In this document: positions 37,305 through 47,445 of the stretch, one piece after another
Numbering within the stretch: the first letter of the stretch is position 1
How the letters are laid out: the number at the start of each line of letters is the position of its first letter
Assembly (NCBI GenBank): GCA_016719945.1
Contig: JADJYE010000017.1
Location: forward strand, 62,001-126,000
DNA from: Polyangiaceae bacterium
GTDB taxonomy: Bacteria; Myxococcota_A; Polyangia; Polyangiales; Polyangiaceae
DNA length: 64,000 nucleotides
Reading direction: 5' to 3'
Program-made: the position numbers and the translations under genes
The notes under the pieces: generated by a model
Database searches by the model: none
The model's input: only the letters and a program-made list of their open reading frames with translations
What the model was told of the DNA's origin: nothing

Positions 37305-37697
37305 GTGCCCTACCTCCTCGACACGCCCACCCTCACCGAGGCACTCCGGGCGGCGCCCTCGCGCGCGCTCATCCGCAACCTGTCGCAGGTCCCGAGCCGC
37401 GATCGCTGGACCAGCGTCGTCTCGGTGAGCCAGCTGCTGGTCGCGGCTCGCCGCACACAACAGGCCCGGCTGATGCAAGACGTCATCCACCTCGTGGCGA
37501 GCGTCCGCGTCGCCCCCTACGACGTGAACGCTGCCCAGACCTTCGCCAAGTTCAAGGCGACCCTGGTCACCGAGCTCGACGCCGACGACCTCATGATCGC
37601 GGCGATCGCGTCCTCCGGGGGCTTCACCCTCGTCACCCGCCGCCTGCGCGAGTTCTCGATCTTCCCCCACCTCCGGTGCGAAGACTGGCTCACCTGA
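37305..37697 (+). CDS. PIN-domain (VapC-like) toxin with altered active site
   Basis: A 130-residue PIN-domain protein, a family of Mg-dependent ribonucleases. The first acidic strand MPYLLDTPTLTEAL (Asp6) and DADDLMIAAIASSGGFTLVT (third acidic site) are present, and the end IFPHLRCEDW is typical of VapC. The second conserved acidic residue, normally in a SxxExxxG-like turn, appears as Gln (VSVSQLL), and the usual TRN..DF reads TRRLREF. Activity may therefore be reduced or lost. It pairs with the upstream antitoxin gene. The atp operon begins about 105 bases downstream. Confidence 0.7.
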   Translation: MPYLLDTPTLTEALRAAPSRALIRNLSQVPSRDRWTSVVSVSQLLVAARRTQQARLMQDVIHLVASVRVAPYDVNAAQTFAKFKATLVTELDADDLMIAAIASSGGFTLVTRRLREFSIFPHLRCEDWLT

Positions 37698-37719
37698 TCG
37701 GCTCGCAAGAGGGCCGATC
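37696..37719 (+). terminator. Hairpin after PIN gene
   Basis: A 7-bp perfect stem (gatcggc / gccgatc) with a 10-base loop overlaps the PIN-gene stop. It could separate the toxin-antitoxin pair from the atp operon. No T tract follows. Confidence 0.3.
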
Positions 37720-37802
37720 GGCCCGTCGATCCGCTAGGTCCTTCCGGTCCTGAAGAAGGCGTGGTAGGTGGCCGCCAGTAAAACCCGCGTGCCCACCAAC
37801 CG

Positions 37803-38279
37803 GTGCCCGTGACGAGCCAAGTGCCCTTCCTCTTCGCAGCCGACGTCAACGTCGACGTCGATCTGTCCGTCCTGGCGCAAATCGCGCTGTTCGGCTTCTT
37901 CATCGTGGTGTTGAAGCCCGTCCTGTTCGATCCGCTGCTCAAGCTCTTCGAAGAGCGCGAGAAGCTGACCGACGGCGCGCGCGCCAACGCGCGCTCGATG
38001 GACGAGCGCGCCGCCGAGCTGCTCTCGAAATTCGAGAGCGAGATCGAGAAGGTTCGCCGTGAGGCGGCCTTGGAGCGCGATCGCCTCCGCGCCGAGACGG
38101 CGAAGCTCGAGGCCAAGATGATGGAGGAGGCGAAGGCCGACGCGGCGCGCATCCTCAGCACGGGTCGTGAGCAGATCGCCCAGGAGGTCGGCGCGTTGCG
38201 CAGCGATCTCGTGGCCTCCCGGCCCGCCCTCGCCCAGCAGATCGCCTCGAAGCTCCTCGGACGAGAGGTCTCTTCGTGA
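37803..38279 (+). CDS. atpF: ATP synthase F0 subunit b' (peripheral stalk)
   Basis: A 158-residue F0 b-type subunit. A single N-terminal TM helix (SVLAQIALFGFFIVVLKPVL, about 22-41) is followed by the family boundary FDPLLKLFEEREKLTDGARA and a long charged helix to the C-terminus, forming the peripheral stalk dimer. The GTG at 37803 gives a short periplasmic N-terminus. It overlaps the next b-type gene by 4 bases (GTGA). Having two different b genes in tandem implies a b/b' heterodimeric stalk, as in photosynthetic and some deltaproteobacterial enzymes. Confidence 0.88.
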   Translation: MPVTSQVPFLFAADVNVDVDLSVLAQIALFGFFIVVLKPVLFDPLLKLFEEREKLTDGARANARSMDERAAELLSKFESEIEKVRREAALERDRLRAETAKLEAKMMEEAKADAARILSTGREQIAQEVGALRSDLVASRPALAQQIASKLLGREVSS

Positions 38280-39391
38280 AAAAGCGTATCGCTCTCCTCT
38301 CTTCAGGGCTGCTCCTCGCGAGCCTGCTGTCCGTCAACGTGACGGCGCAAGCCCAGCCGCCGCCGGCCGGGCAGCCTCCTGCGGCGCAGCCTCCCGCGGC
38401 GCAGCCTCCTGCGGCGCAGCCTCCTGCGGCGCAGCCTCCTGCGGCGCAGCCTCCGGCTGGCCAGCCTCGGGCAGCGCAGCCGCCCGCTGGGCAGCCGCCG
38501 GCCGGGCAGCCTCCTGCGGTGCAACCTCCCGGGGCTCAGCCTCCCGGCGGGGCGCAGCCGCCGCGCATGCAACCGGGACAGCCCCCGAGGGGCCAGCCCC
38601 GGCCGCCGGGGCGCCCCCGCGGACCCCAAGATATCCCGGGTCACCCCCCGGTCGGCGGAGCGCAACCCCTTCCGGCCAAGGCAGCCGTGGTCCAGACCGA
38701 CCCGCACGCCGGTGGCCACGACGCGCACCACGACTGCCACGGGCCGAACGCGCCGACCCACCACGTCAACTGGTACCAGGGCCTGCTCGGCGTCCACAAC
38801 GAGAAGTCCCAACAGGGCGGCGTCAACAAGCTGCTCTGGCGCTACAACAACCCGAAGGACGAGTGCGATCCCAAGAACCAGGATCCGCCCCTGCTCGGGG
38901 CCCTCATCAACCTCGCGGTGGTCGCGTTCATCCTCATGCGGTTCGGCAAGAAGCCGATCATGGACGCGCTCGCGCACCGCAAGAAGACGATCATGCAGGA
39001 CATCGACGCGGCGGCCGCCCTGCGCGCCGACGCGGAGAAGCGCCTCAAGAGCTACGAGAAGCAGCTCGCGCGCATCGCGGACCGCCGCAAGGAGCTCCAG
39101 GAGGAGTACTCCTCGCAGTGGGAGGCCGAGCGCCAGCGCATCCTCAAGGAGGCGGAGGAGAAGGCCTCCCGCCTGCGTCGCGACGCCGAGTTCCGGGTCG
39201 CCCAAGAGCTCAAGCAGGCGCAGGCCGATCTGCTGCGCGAATCTGTCGACGCCGCGGTCGCCTCGGCCGAGGAGCTGCTCAAGTCCCGCGTCGGCGCTGC
39301 CGATCACGAGCGCCTGGCGAACGACTACCTGACGAACATCGGCGACGCGCTGAAGACCAGCGGCCCGGGCGCCGCACGGAGGACGACGTGA
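38276..39391 (+). CDS. atpF: ATP synthase F0 subunit b with signal peptide and long Pro/Gln repeat extension
   Basis: A 371-residue second b subunit, more than twice the usual 160. Residues 1-26 look like a cleavable signal (MKKRIALLSSGLLLASLLSV...AQA). Residues 27-125 are low-complexity (PPAAQ)n and PPGR-type sequence. A His-rich patch (GGHDAHHDCHGPNAPTHH, about 144-162) and a linker follow. The canonical TM helix LLGALINLAVVAFILMRFG (about 205-223) and the stalk helix (KKPIMDALAHRKKTIMQDID) come last. The extension would project on the periplasmic side. It overlaps atpH by 4 bases (GTGA). The start overlaps the previous stop, so the extension lies inside a tight operon and is unlikely to be an annotation artefact. 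Confidence 0.85.
   Translation: MKKRIALLSSGLLLASLLSVNVTAQAQPPPAGQPPAAQPPAAQPPAAQPPAAQPPAAQPPAGQPRAAQPPAGQPPAGQPPAVQPPGAQPPGGAQPPRMQPGQPPRGQPRPPGRPRGPQDIPGHPPVGGAQPLPAKAAVVQTDPHAGGHDAHHDCHGPNAPTHHVNWYQGLLGVHNEKSQQGGVNKLLWRYNNPKDECDPKNQDPPLLGALINLAVVAFILMRFGKKPIMDALAHRKKTIMQDIDAAAALRADAEKRLKSYEKQLARIADRRKELQEEYSSQWEAERQRILKEAEEKASRLRRDAEFRVAQELKQAQADLLRESVDAAVASAEELLKSRVGAADHERLANDYLTNIGDALKTSGPGAARRTT
38371..38445 (+). repeat. 15-bp tandem repeat encoding PPAAQ
   Basis: Five consecutive units of gcagcctcctgcggc (one with a single base change, ctcccg) encode (QPPAA)n in the N-terminal extension of the second b subunit, followed by diverged copies to about 38540. Such repeats are prone to length change by slippage while keeping frame. 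Confidence 0.9.
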
Positions 39392-39933
39392 GCTACGACG
39401 CCATCGGGCGACGCTACGCCCGCGCCATCTTCGAGCTCGCCAAGGAAGAAGGCCGCGCCACCGCGGTCGCCGACCAGATCGCCTCCTTCGCGGAGGTGTA
39501 CGCCGGCAGCGAAGAGCTGCGGACGATCCTCGAGAACCCCTTGGTCGACGACGCCGCCAGGCACGCCATCGTCACCGAGATCGCTGCTCGCGTCGGCGTC
39601 ACCGGGGCAGCGGAGCGCGCGCTGCGCTTGATCACCAAGAAGCGCCGCCTGCGGGCCGTCTCGGACATCGCGCGCCACCTGCGCCGGCAGGTCGACGAGG
39701 ACGCGAACGTCGTCCGCGCGCACGTCACCACGGCCTCGGCGCCGCCCTCCGGGTACCTCGACCGGCTCAAGTCTCAGATCGAGCAGTCGACCGGCCAGAA
39801 GGTCATGCTCACGCACTCGCTCGACCCGAGCATCATCGGCGGCGTCATCACCGCCATCGGCGATCGCGTCGTGGACGGCAGCTTGCGCACCCGCCTGCTC
39901 CGGTTCCGCGACGCGACGCGCCCCTCCGCCTGA
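39388..39933 (+). CDS. atpH: ATP synthase F1 subunit delta
   Basis: The 181-residue OSCP/delta subunit that joins the peripheral stalk to the F1 head. It starts MSYDAIGRRYARAIFELAKE, the conserved N-terminal helix. Helices with LITKKRRLRAVSDIARHLRR and the end SLDPSIIGGVITAIGDRVVDGSLRTRL are diagnostic. The GTG start overlaps the atpF stop (GTGA). A 60-base spacer separates it from atpA. Confidence 0.93.
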   Translation: MSYDAIGRRYARAIFELAKEEGRATAVADQIASFAEVYAGSEELRTILENPLVDDAARHAIVTEIAARVGVTGAAERALRLITKKRRLRAVSDIARHLRRQVDEDANVVRAHVTTASAPPSGYLDRLKSQIEQSTGQKVMLTHSLDPSIIGGVITAIGDRVVDGSLRTRLLRFRDATRPSA

Positions 39934-39993
39934 CGCGCGGCGCTCCGAACAAGCTCCCCACGCCCCCTTCTCCATCGAAACAGGATCAGCCCG

Positions 39994-41733
<1,740 letters not shown>

Positions 41734-41736
41734 TCC

Positions 41737-42648
41737 GTGGCCTCCCTGAAGGCGATCCGCAAGCGCATCGCGAGCGTCAAGTCGACGCAGAAGATCACGC
41801 GCGCCATGAAGATGGTCGCGGGCGCCAGGCTCAACCGGGCCCAGCAGCGCATCACCGAGCTGCGCCCGTACGCCCTCAAGCACCAGGAGGTGCTCTCCGA
41901 GGTCGTCACGCGGACGCAGCAGGCCGTCGAGGCCGGAGACTCGAGCGCCGAGAAGGTCCACCCCGACGACCTGCTCCACCCGCTCTTGGTCCGCCGCGAG
42001 GAGCGGCGGGTCATGCTCGTCGTGCTCACGAGCGATCGTGGCCTCTGTGGCGCGTTCAACGCGAACATCAACAAGACCGCCGAGCGTGAGTACAAGGAGC
42101 GCACGGCGCGCGGGCAAGACGTGAAGGTCATGGTCATCGGCCGCAAGGGCCGCGACTACCTGCAGCGGCGCAACATCGAGCTGTCGTACCTTCAAGGCGT
42201 CTGGGAAAAGCTCGGGCTCGACTCGGCTCGCCGGGTCGGCGAGTCGATCCTGCGACCGTTCTTGGATGACGAGGTCGACGCGATCTACCTCGTCTACAAC
42301 GAGTTCAAGAGCGCGATGACCCAGCGAGTCGCCGTCGAGCAGCTGCTGCCGGTGCCTCCGGTCGCCGACAGCGACGGCCACGACGCCGGCGAGTTCTCGT
42401 TCGAGCCCAGCCGCGCGGCGCTGCTCGAGCACCTCGCGCCGCTGTACGTCGAGATCTCGCTCCTGCGCGCCCTGTACGAGTCGATGGCCAGCGAGCTCGG
42501 CGCCCGCATGACCGCGATGGACTCGGCGACGAAGAACGCGACCGAGATGATCGACAAGCTGACGCTCGAGTACAACAAGGCGCGTCAGGCGGCGATCACC
42601 AAGGAGCTGATGGAGATCATCGGCGGCAGCGAGGCGATCAAGGAGTGA
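41737..42648 (+). CDS. atpG: ATP synthase F1 subunit gamma
   Basis: The 303-residue central-stalk rotor subunit. The N-terminal helix SLKAIRKRIASVKSTQKITR and AMKMVAGARLNRAQ, the Rossmann-like core (VVLTSDRGLCGAFNANINK) and the C-terminal helix (ARMTAMDSATKNATEMIDKL) are all typical. The GTG start follows the atpA stop by 3 bases. The expected next genes, atpD (beta) and atpC (epsilon), are absent. A 10-bp hairpin and an unrelated gene follow, so the F1 set is completed elsewhere in the genome. Confidence 0.95.
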   Translation: MASLKAIRKRIASVKSTQKITRAMKMVAGARLNRAQQRITELRPYALKHQEVLSEVVTRTQQAVEAGDSSAEKVHPDDLLHPLLVRREERRVMLVVLTSDRGLCGAFNANINKTAEREYKERTARGQDVKVMVIGRKGRDYLQRRNIELSYLQGVWEKLGLDSARRVGESILRPFLDDEVDAIYLVYNEFKSAMTQRVAVEQLLPVPPVADSDGHDAGEFSFEPSRAALLEHLAPLYVEISLLRALYESMASELGARMTAMDSATKNATEMIDKLTLEYNKARQAAITKELMEIIGGSEAIKE

Positions 42649-42657
42649 CGCGCCCCC

Positions 42658-42682
42658 GGCGCTCGGCGACCTGCCGAGCGCC
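42658..42682 (+). terminator. Terminator-like hairpin ending the atp operon
   Basis: A perfect 10-bp GC stem (ggcgctcggc / gccgagcgcc) with loop gacct starts 9 bases after the atpG stop. No T tract is present, but position and stability suggest an operon end. Confidence 0.5.
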
Positions 42683-42714
42683 ACATCACCGGGCTCGCCA
42701 CACCCAGGCAGCGC

Positions 42715-43329
42715 ATGTCGGCCTCCATCCTCGAAATCAACCCGGAGCACCCCGAGCCCCGGAAGGTGCAGCGCGCGATCGAGGTGCTCGAGCGCGGCGG
42801 GCTGATCGCCTACCCGACCGACACCGTGTACGGCCTCGGGTGCGACCTGATGAACAAGGGCGCCATCGAGCGGCTCTACCAGGTCAAGGGGATGACCAAG
42901 CAGAAGAACCTGGCGTTCATCTGCCACGATCTCGGTGACATCGCGAAGTACGCGGTCGTCGACAACTGGGCCTATCGGATCTTGCGGCATCACCTGCCGG
43001 GGCCGTACGCGTTCATCCTCCCCGCGACGCGTGAGGTGCCCAAGATGGTCCTCTCCAAGCAGAAGACCGTCGGCATCCGCGTGCCCGACCACCCCGTGGT
43101 GACGACCCTGGCTCGCGAGCTCGGGCGGCCGATCATCAGCACGACGGCCACCGACGAGGAGGGTGAGCCCCTGGTCGACCCCGGAGAGATCCGAGACCGC
43201 TTCGCCGGGCTCGACCTGATCCTCGACGGCGGGGCCGGCGGGCTCATCCCGACGACGGTGGTGGACCTGAGCCAAGGGCGGGTCGAGATCGTACGCGAGG
43301 GCGCTGGCGCGATCGACGCGCTCTCCTGA
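42715..43329 (+). CDS. Sua5/YciO/YrdC-family (threonylcarbamoyl-AMP synthase-like) protein
   Basis: A 204-residue YrdC-fold protein. The signature LIAYPTDTVYGLGCD (about 31-45), KGMTKQKNLAFICHDLGDI and the late RVPDHP plus STTATDEEGEP fit the YciO branch better than TsaC proper. TsaC makes threonylcarbamoyl-AMP for the t6A tRNA modification; the role of YciO-type members is less certain. The ATG at 42715 follows the atp hairpin by 32 bases. It reads the same way as the next two genes but is separated by 24 bases from the GMC gene. Confidence 0.82.
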   Translation: MSASILEINPEHPEPRKVQRAIEVLERGGLIAYPTDTVYGLGCDLMNKGAIERLYQVKGMTKQKNLAFICHDLGDIAKYAVVDNWAYRILRHHLPGPYAFILPATREVPKMVLSKQKTVGIRVPDHPVVTTLARELGRPIISTTATDEEGEPLVDPGEIRDRFAGLDLILDGGAGGLIPTTVVDLSQGRVEIVREGAGAIDALS

Positions 43330-43353
43330 GCGCGTCGCTGGTAGAAGGGCGCG

Positions 43354-44970
43354 ATGGCACCCTCCTCATCGCCTTCGCCGGATCGTGAGGCTGACTTCGT
43401 CGTCGTCGGCGGCGGCTCGGCCGGCTGCATCGTGGCCGCCGTGCTCGCGGGCGCAGGGCACGAGGTGCTCCTGCTCGAGGCGGGCGATCGCGCGGAGGAC
43501 CACCCCGAGACCCTCAGCGCGAACGGCTACAAGAAGGCCTTCGTCAACGATGCGCTGATGCACGAGCGCTTCACGATCGCGCAGCCTGGCTGCAACGGCC
43601 GCAGCCTCTTCGCCGGCACAGGGCGAGGCGTGGGCGGCAGCGGCGCGATCAACGCGATGGTGTACACCCGCGGGGCTCGCGAGGACCTCGACGCCTGGGG
43701 GCCCGGCTGGCGCTGGCAGGACGTGGCGGGCGACTTCGCCGAGCTCGAGGCGCGACTTCGGCCCAACCGGCGAGAGGCCACCGAGTTCACCCGGGCGTGC
43801 ATCGCCGCTGCCGGCGAAAACGGCATCCGAGAGAAGGCCGATCTCAACGACGGCGACCTGGGCGACGTCCTCGGCCACGAGTGGATGAACTACGAGGGCG
43901 ACCGACGGCGCAACGCCTACGTGGCCTTCATCAAGGACGACCCGCCGCGCACGCTCACCATCGAGGCCGGCGCGAGCGCGACCCGCGTCGAGCTCGGCGC
44001 CGACGGCCGCGCGAGCCTCGTGCACTTCGTCCAAGGGGGCGCGGCGCGCGTCGCGCGCGCACGCCGCGAGATCGTGCTGTCGGCGGGCGCGCTCGAGACG
44101 CCCGCGCTGCTGCTCCGGAGCGGCATCGGCCCCGCGCTCGAGCTGCGCGCGCTCGGCAGGGGCGTGGTGCGAGACCTCCCGGGGGTCGGGCGCAACCTGC
44201 ACGATCACCCCAACGCGACGCTGTTCTTCCTCGCGCGGCGCCCCGTCGACTGCTTTCACCCACAGCTCTACGGCTTCACCCGGACCCGGCCCGGGCGCGG
44301 AGCGAGCGACTGCTGCCTCGTGTTCTACCCGGCGCGTTCGTCGTTCCGCGAGGGGCTGCTGCGGATGCTCCCCGCCATGGCGCTGCCCGAGGGCCTCTAC
44401 CGCGAGGGGACGGCGGTACGCGCGATGCGCGGCGCGCTCTCGGCGGCGCTCGCGCCGCGCCCTGTACAAGGGCTCATCGAGCGTATGTGGGGCATCGTCG
44501 TCATCCTCGGCAAGCCGAAGAGCCGAGGCACCGTTCGGCTCGGCGCGGTGACGAGCGGCGACAACACGCGGATCGATCCTCAGTACCTCGCGCACCCTGA
44601 CGATCTCGACGCCATGGTCAGCGCCGTGAAGAAGGCGCGCGCGATCGCGGCGAGCGGTCCCCTCGCGGCGCTCGGCGCGCGCGAGCTCATCCCCGGCCCG
44701 CTCGGCGGCGAGCCCGACGACAGCGACGCCATCGCGCGCTTCCTGCGGCAGAACTTGATGACGACGTACCACTTCGCAGGCACCTGCCGCTTGGGCGACG
44801 ACCCCGACAGCGTGGTCGATCGGCGGCTGAGGGTGCGAGGGGTGCCGGGACTCCGCGTCGTCGACGCCTCCGCGGTCCCCGAGACGCCGGTCTCCGCGAT
44901 GAACGCGCCGAGCATGCTCGTGGGTCTTCGGGGCGCGAAGATGATCGTCGAAGACTCGCGCTCGGGGTAG
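43354..44970 (+). CDS. GMC-family FAD-dependent oxidoreductase
   Basis: A 538-residue flavoenzyme of the glucose-methanol-choline family, oxidising an alcohol substrate. The FAD ADP-binding motif VVVGGGSAGCIVAAVLAGAG (about 15-34) ends in LLLEAGD. GRGVGGSGAINAMVYTRG is the GMC signature 1 region, and LSAGALETPALLLRSGIGP is signature 2. The C-terminal active-site block YHFAGTCRLG supplies the catalytic His, with NAPSMLVG as the second position (Asn). The substrate is unknown. The nitrilase gene starts 4 bases after its stop, so the two are very likely one operon. Confidence 0.9.
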   Translation: MAPSSSPSPDREADFVVVGGGSAGCIVAAVLAGAGHEVLLLEAGDRAEDHPETLSANGYKKAFVNDALMHERFTIAQPGCNGRSLFAGTGRGVGGSGAINAMVYTRGAREDLDAWGPGWRWQDVAGDFAELEARLRPNRREATEFTRACIAAAGENGIREKADLNDGDLGDVLGHEWMNYEGDRRRNAYVAFIKDDPPRTLTIEAGASATRVELGADGRASLVHFVQGGAARVARARREIVLSAGALETPALLLRSGIGPALELRALGRGVVRDLPGVGRNLHDHPNATLFFLARRPVDCFHPQLYGFTRTRPGRGASDCCLVFYPARSSFREGLLRMLPAMALPEGLYREGTAVRAMRGALSAALAPRPVQGLIERMWGIVVILGKPKSRGTVRLGAVTSGDNTRIDPQYLAHPDDLDAMVSAVKKARAIAASGPLAALGARELIPGPLGGEPDDSDAIARFLRQNLMTTYHFAGTCRLGDDPDSVVDRRLRVRGVPGLRVVDASAVPETPVSAMNAPSMLVGLRGAKMIVEDSRSG

Positions 44971-44973
44971 CTC

Positions 44974-45696
44974 GTGCTCAAGGCTGCGCTGCTCGAGCTC
45001 CCCGCACGGCACGCCGCGGTCGACGCGGCGTTCGGCGACCTGGAGGCGCTGCTGACGGAGGGGCCCTGCGACCTGGCCTTGCTCCCCGAGTGTTCGCTCA
45101 CCGGGTACGTCGACGACCAAGGGCGCTGCGACCCCACGCCCCTCGCCGAGGCGCTCGACGGCCCCACGGCACGACGCGTCGCCTCCCTCGCGAAGCGCTA
45201 CGGCACCGCGATCGGTGCGCCGCTCGTCGAGCGCGACGAGGCCCGGTACTACAACAGCTACCTCGTGATCGATCGCCACGGCGCGCTGCTGCGCCGGTAT
45301 CGCAAGCGTCACCCGTGGTTCCCCGAGCGCTGGGCCACGCCGGGCACGGAGCCCCACGGGACGTTCGAGCTCGGAGGGCTGACGCTCTCGCTGGCCATCT
45401 GCTTCGACGTCCACTTCCTCGAGGTCGAGGCTGCCTGCGAGCTGCAGCGCGCCGACGCCCTCTTGTTCCCGAGCGCGTGGGTCGACGGCGGGCCGAACGA
45501 TCTGCGCGGCCCCTTGTTCGGAGCGCTCGCGACCAGGTTTGGTGTCGTGATCGCCAACGCCAACTGGGGTCCCGGGACTCCTCGCGTGCGAGGGCAGGGC
45601 GGCAGCCGCGTCGTGGGGCCCGAGGGCGAGCTGGCGCGGTTGCCGCCAGGCGCGTCCGCGCCCGCGCGCCTCGACGTGACGCTCAGGAGGCGATGA
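44974..45696 (+). CDS. Carbon-nitrogen hydrolase (nitrilase superfamily)
   Basis: A 240-residue amidase-like enzyme. The catalytic triad is visible: Glu in ALLPECSLTGY (about 38), Lys in RRYRKRHPWFPER (about 111) and Cys in LSLAICFDVHF (about 147). It is slightly shorter than the usual 260-300. The GTG start lies 4 bases after the GMC oxidoreductase stop, suggesting joint turnover of a substrate with an oxidisable alcohol and an amide or nitrile; that link is inference. Its end overlaps the convergent TlpA gene by 14 bases. Confidence 0.85.
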   Translation: MLKAALLELPARHAAVDAAFGDLEALLTEGPCDLALLPECSLTGYVDDQGRCDPTPLAEALDGPTARRVASLAKRYGTAIGAPLVERDEARYYNSYLVIDRHGALLRRYRKRHPWFPERWATPGTEPHGTFELGGLTLSLAICFDVHFLEVEAACELQRADALLFPSAWVDGGPNDLRGPLFGALATRFGVVIANANWGPGTPRVRGQGGSRVVGPEGELARLPPGASAPARLDVTLRRR

Positions 45697-46198
45697 GCAG
45701 CCGCTCGACGAGGCGGACGATCTCGGCGTCGATCTTTCGCTTCTTCGCGACGAGCCTGCCAGCCTTGTCGAACACCGCGATCGTCGGCAGCTCCTTCGCG
45801 TCGAGGGCGTCGGCGACGTGGAGCTCGGGATCGAGGTAGATCGGGTAGGCGTGGGGTTTGCCCTCGAGGTACCGCGCGACGTCCGCGCGCTCTTCACCCA
45901 CCGAGAGCCCCACGACCAGGAGCCCGTCCCTCCGGTAGGCCTTGGCCAGCAGCTCGGCGTTCTTGCTCACGTCGCGGCACGCCTCACACCAGGTCGCCCA
46001 CAGGTCGACCACCGACACCTTGCCCTTGATCACCTCGCCGAGTGGGACGCGCGCGCCCTCGGCGAGCGGCGTGACCGGGAGCGCGGTCGCGGCGGTCTCG
46101 ACCGGCGCGTGCTCCGCCGTCTGCGCTGGCTTCTTCTTCCCGCAGCCGTGTGCGGCGGCGGCGGCGACGACTGCGACGAGGAGCGAGCGTCTGTCCAT
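45683..46198 (-). CDS. TlpA-like thioredoxin-fold lipoprotein
   Basis: A 171-residue exported thiol-disulphide protein. The start MDRRSLLVAVVAAAAAHGC is a lipoprotein signal with Cys near residue 19. The thioredoxin core has VVDLWATWCEACRDVSKNAE with the CxxC pair CEAC (about 75-78) and the cis-Pro strand LPTIAVFDKAG. It is probably anchored in the periplasm to reduce or isomerise cysteines of a partner. It starts 3 bases from the end of the DUF3570 gene and belongs to the DUF4266-DUF3570-TlpA operon, whose Cys-containing small lipoprotein is a plausible client. Confidence 0.85.
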   Translation of the reverse strand: MDRRSLLVAVVAAAAAHGCGKKKPAQTAEHAPVETAATALPVTPLAEGARVPLGEVIKGKVSVVDLWATWCEACRDVSKNAELLAKAYRRDGLLVVGLSVGEERADVARYLEGKPHAYPIYLDPELHVADALDAKELPTIAVFDKAGRLVAKKRKIDAEIVRLVERLLIAS

Positions 46199-46200
46199 GG

Positions 46201-47445
46201 CTAGAAGGTCTTCTGGTAACCGAGCGAGCCGAAGTCGGCGTGCAGCCCGTTGTCCCGCTGGTAGCGCAGGTACTCGAGGTTGAATGAGTCCTTGCCGCGG
46301 ATCGCGAGCGGCGCGCGCTCGCGCAAGAGGACCACGCGCAGCCCCGCCTCGCGTGAGGTGAAGGCCTCGAGGTCGCTGTCGCTCGTGCGCTTGGTCGACT
46401 CGACGAAGCCCTCCTCGATGAAGGGCACCCAGAAGTCTGGCGACGTCTGCGTGTGCAGGCGCCCGTGCGCGCGCACGTACAGCCACGGCACGATGTACTG
46501 GAAGAGCTGTGCCTCGAGCGTGTGCGCGAAGGTCGCGTTCTCGTCGAGGTAGAAGCGGTAGCCCACCTTACCCGTCGTTCCGCTGCCGGGGACGTGCTGG
46601 GAGAGGCGCACGAAGAAGGCGTCTCGGTTGCGGCTCCGCGGGAAGCGCTCGCCGTCGCGCACGACGGTCCTCGGGTCCTCCTCGGTGGGCTCGCGGTGCA
46701 CGACCATCGAGTTCCACGTCGTCTCCAGGGTGCCCCACTGCTGGGTCGTGCCGAACGACGCGTCGAGCAGGGTCGTCTCGGAGAGCACCTGTACGAGAGA
46801 CGCGTTGAAGCCGAACGAGGTCCGCGCGGTGAACCCGCGATCTTTCCCCTCCCAGTTGTGGGGATCGAAGCCGTCCGACATCACGATCATGTTGAGGCCG
46901 ATGACCGTGTTCTCTTCGAACAGCTTGAACGTGAGCGACGGCCCGCCGATGAACGAGCGCATCGGCTCCTCGTAGTGGAAGCCGAAGCGGAACGACATGT
47001 CGACCACCTCGCTCGGCGAGTACGTGCTCGTCAGATCGAGGGTGACGGCCTCGTTGTACTCGGAGGCCTTCGACACGGCGTCCACCGCGTCCGTCGAGGC
47101 CGCGCTCACGATGTCGACCGGCACGGTCAGCTCGTGCACGACCTGATCGTTCTGGCGCACGCGAAACTGGGCCCACGGCTGCAACACCCAGGCGTCCTCG
47201 CGGCCACGCCCGCCGATCGGGCCCGCTTGCGACTGCAGACCGCGCCCCTCCTGGTAGAGGAACGACGTCTGGAGGTTCAGCGCCTCCCAGCGCCAGCCCG
47301 GATCTTCCTCGGCGATGCGCGCCTCGAGCTCCTTCTTCGCGGCGAGCGCGGCTGCGGCCTCGTCGGCGCTGGCGGGCGACGGACCGAGCGTGGCCCATGC
47401 CGCTGCGGCGAGCGCGGTCGCGAGACGACCGAGGCTAGTTCCCAC
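46201..47445 (-). CDS. DUF3570-family outer-membrane protein
   Basis: A 414-residue beta-barrel-like protein. The GTG at 47445 is chosen because it directly begins a signal peptide (VGTSLGRLATALAAAAWATL...ASA) and overlaps the DUF4266 stop by 11 bases; an ATG 51 bases earlier is possible. Alternating amphipathic strands run through the chain, including LQPWAQFRVRQNDQ, VDMSFRFGFHYEEP and VGYRFYLDENATFAHTLE. It ends in LGYQKTF with an aromatic last residue typical of outer-membrane barrels. DUF3570 proteins usually sit next to DUF4266 and thioredoxin genes, as here. The molecular role is unknown. Confidence 0.78.
   Translation of the reverse strand: MGTSLGRLATALAAAAWATLGPSPASADEAAAALAAKKELEARIAEEDPGWRWEALNLQTSFLYQEGRGLQSQAGPIGGRGREDAWVLQPWAQFRVRQNDQVVHELTVPVDIVSAASTDAVDAVSKASEYNEAVTLDLTSTYSPSEVVDMSFRFGFHYEEPMRSFIGGPSLTFKLFEENTVIGLNMIVMSDGFDPHNWEGKDRGFTARTSFGFNASLVQVLSETTLLDASFGTTQQWGTLETTWNSMVVHREPTEEDPRTVVRDGERFPRSRNRDAFFVRLSQHVPGSGTTGKVGYRFYLDENATFAHTLEAQLFQYIVPWLYVRAHGRLHTQTSPDFWVPFIEEGFVESTKRTSDSDLEAFTSREAGLRVVLLRERAPLAIRGKDSFNLEYLRYQRDNGLHADFGSLGYQKTF

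Noticed and set aside
38371..38445. Short tandem units suspected as a CRISPR-like array
   Set aside because: The units are contiguous 15-mers without spacers and code for an in-frame PPAAQ repeat.
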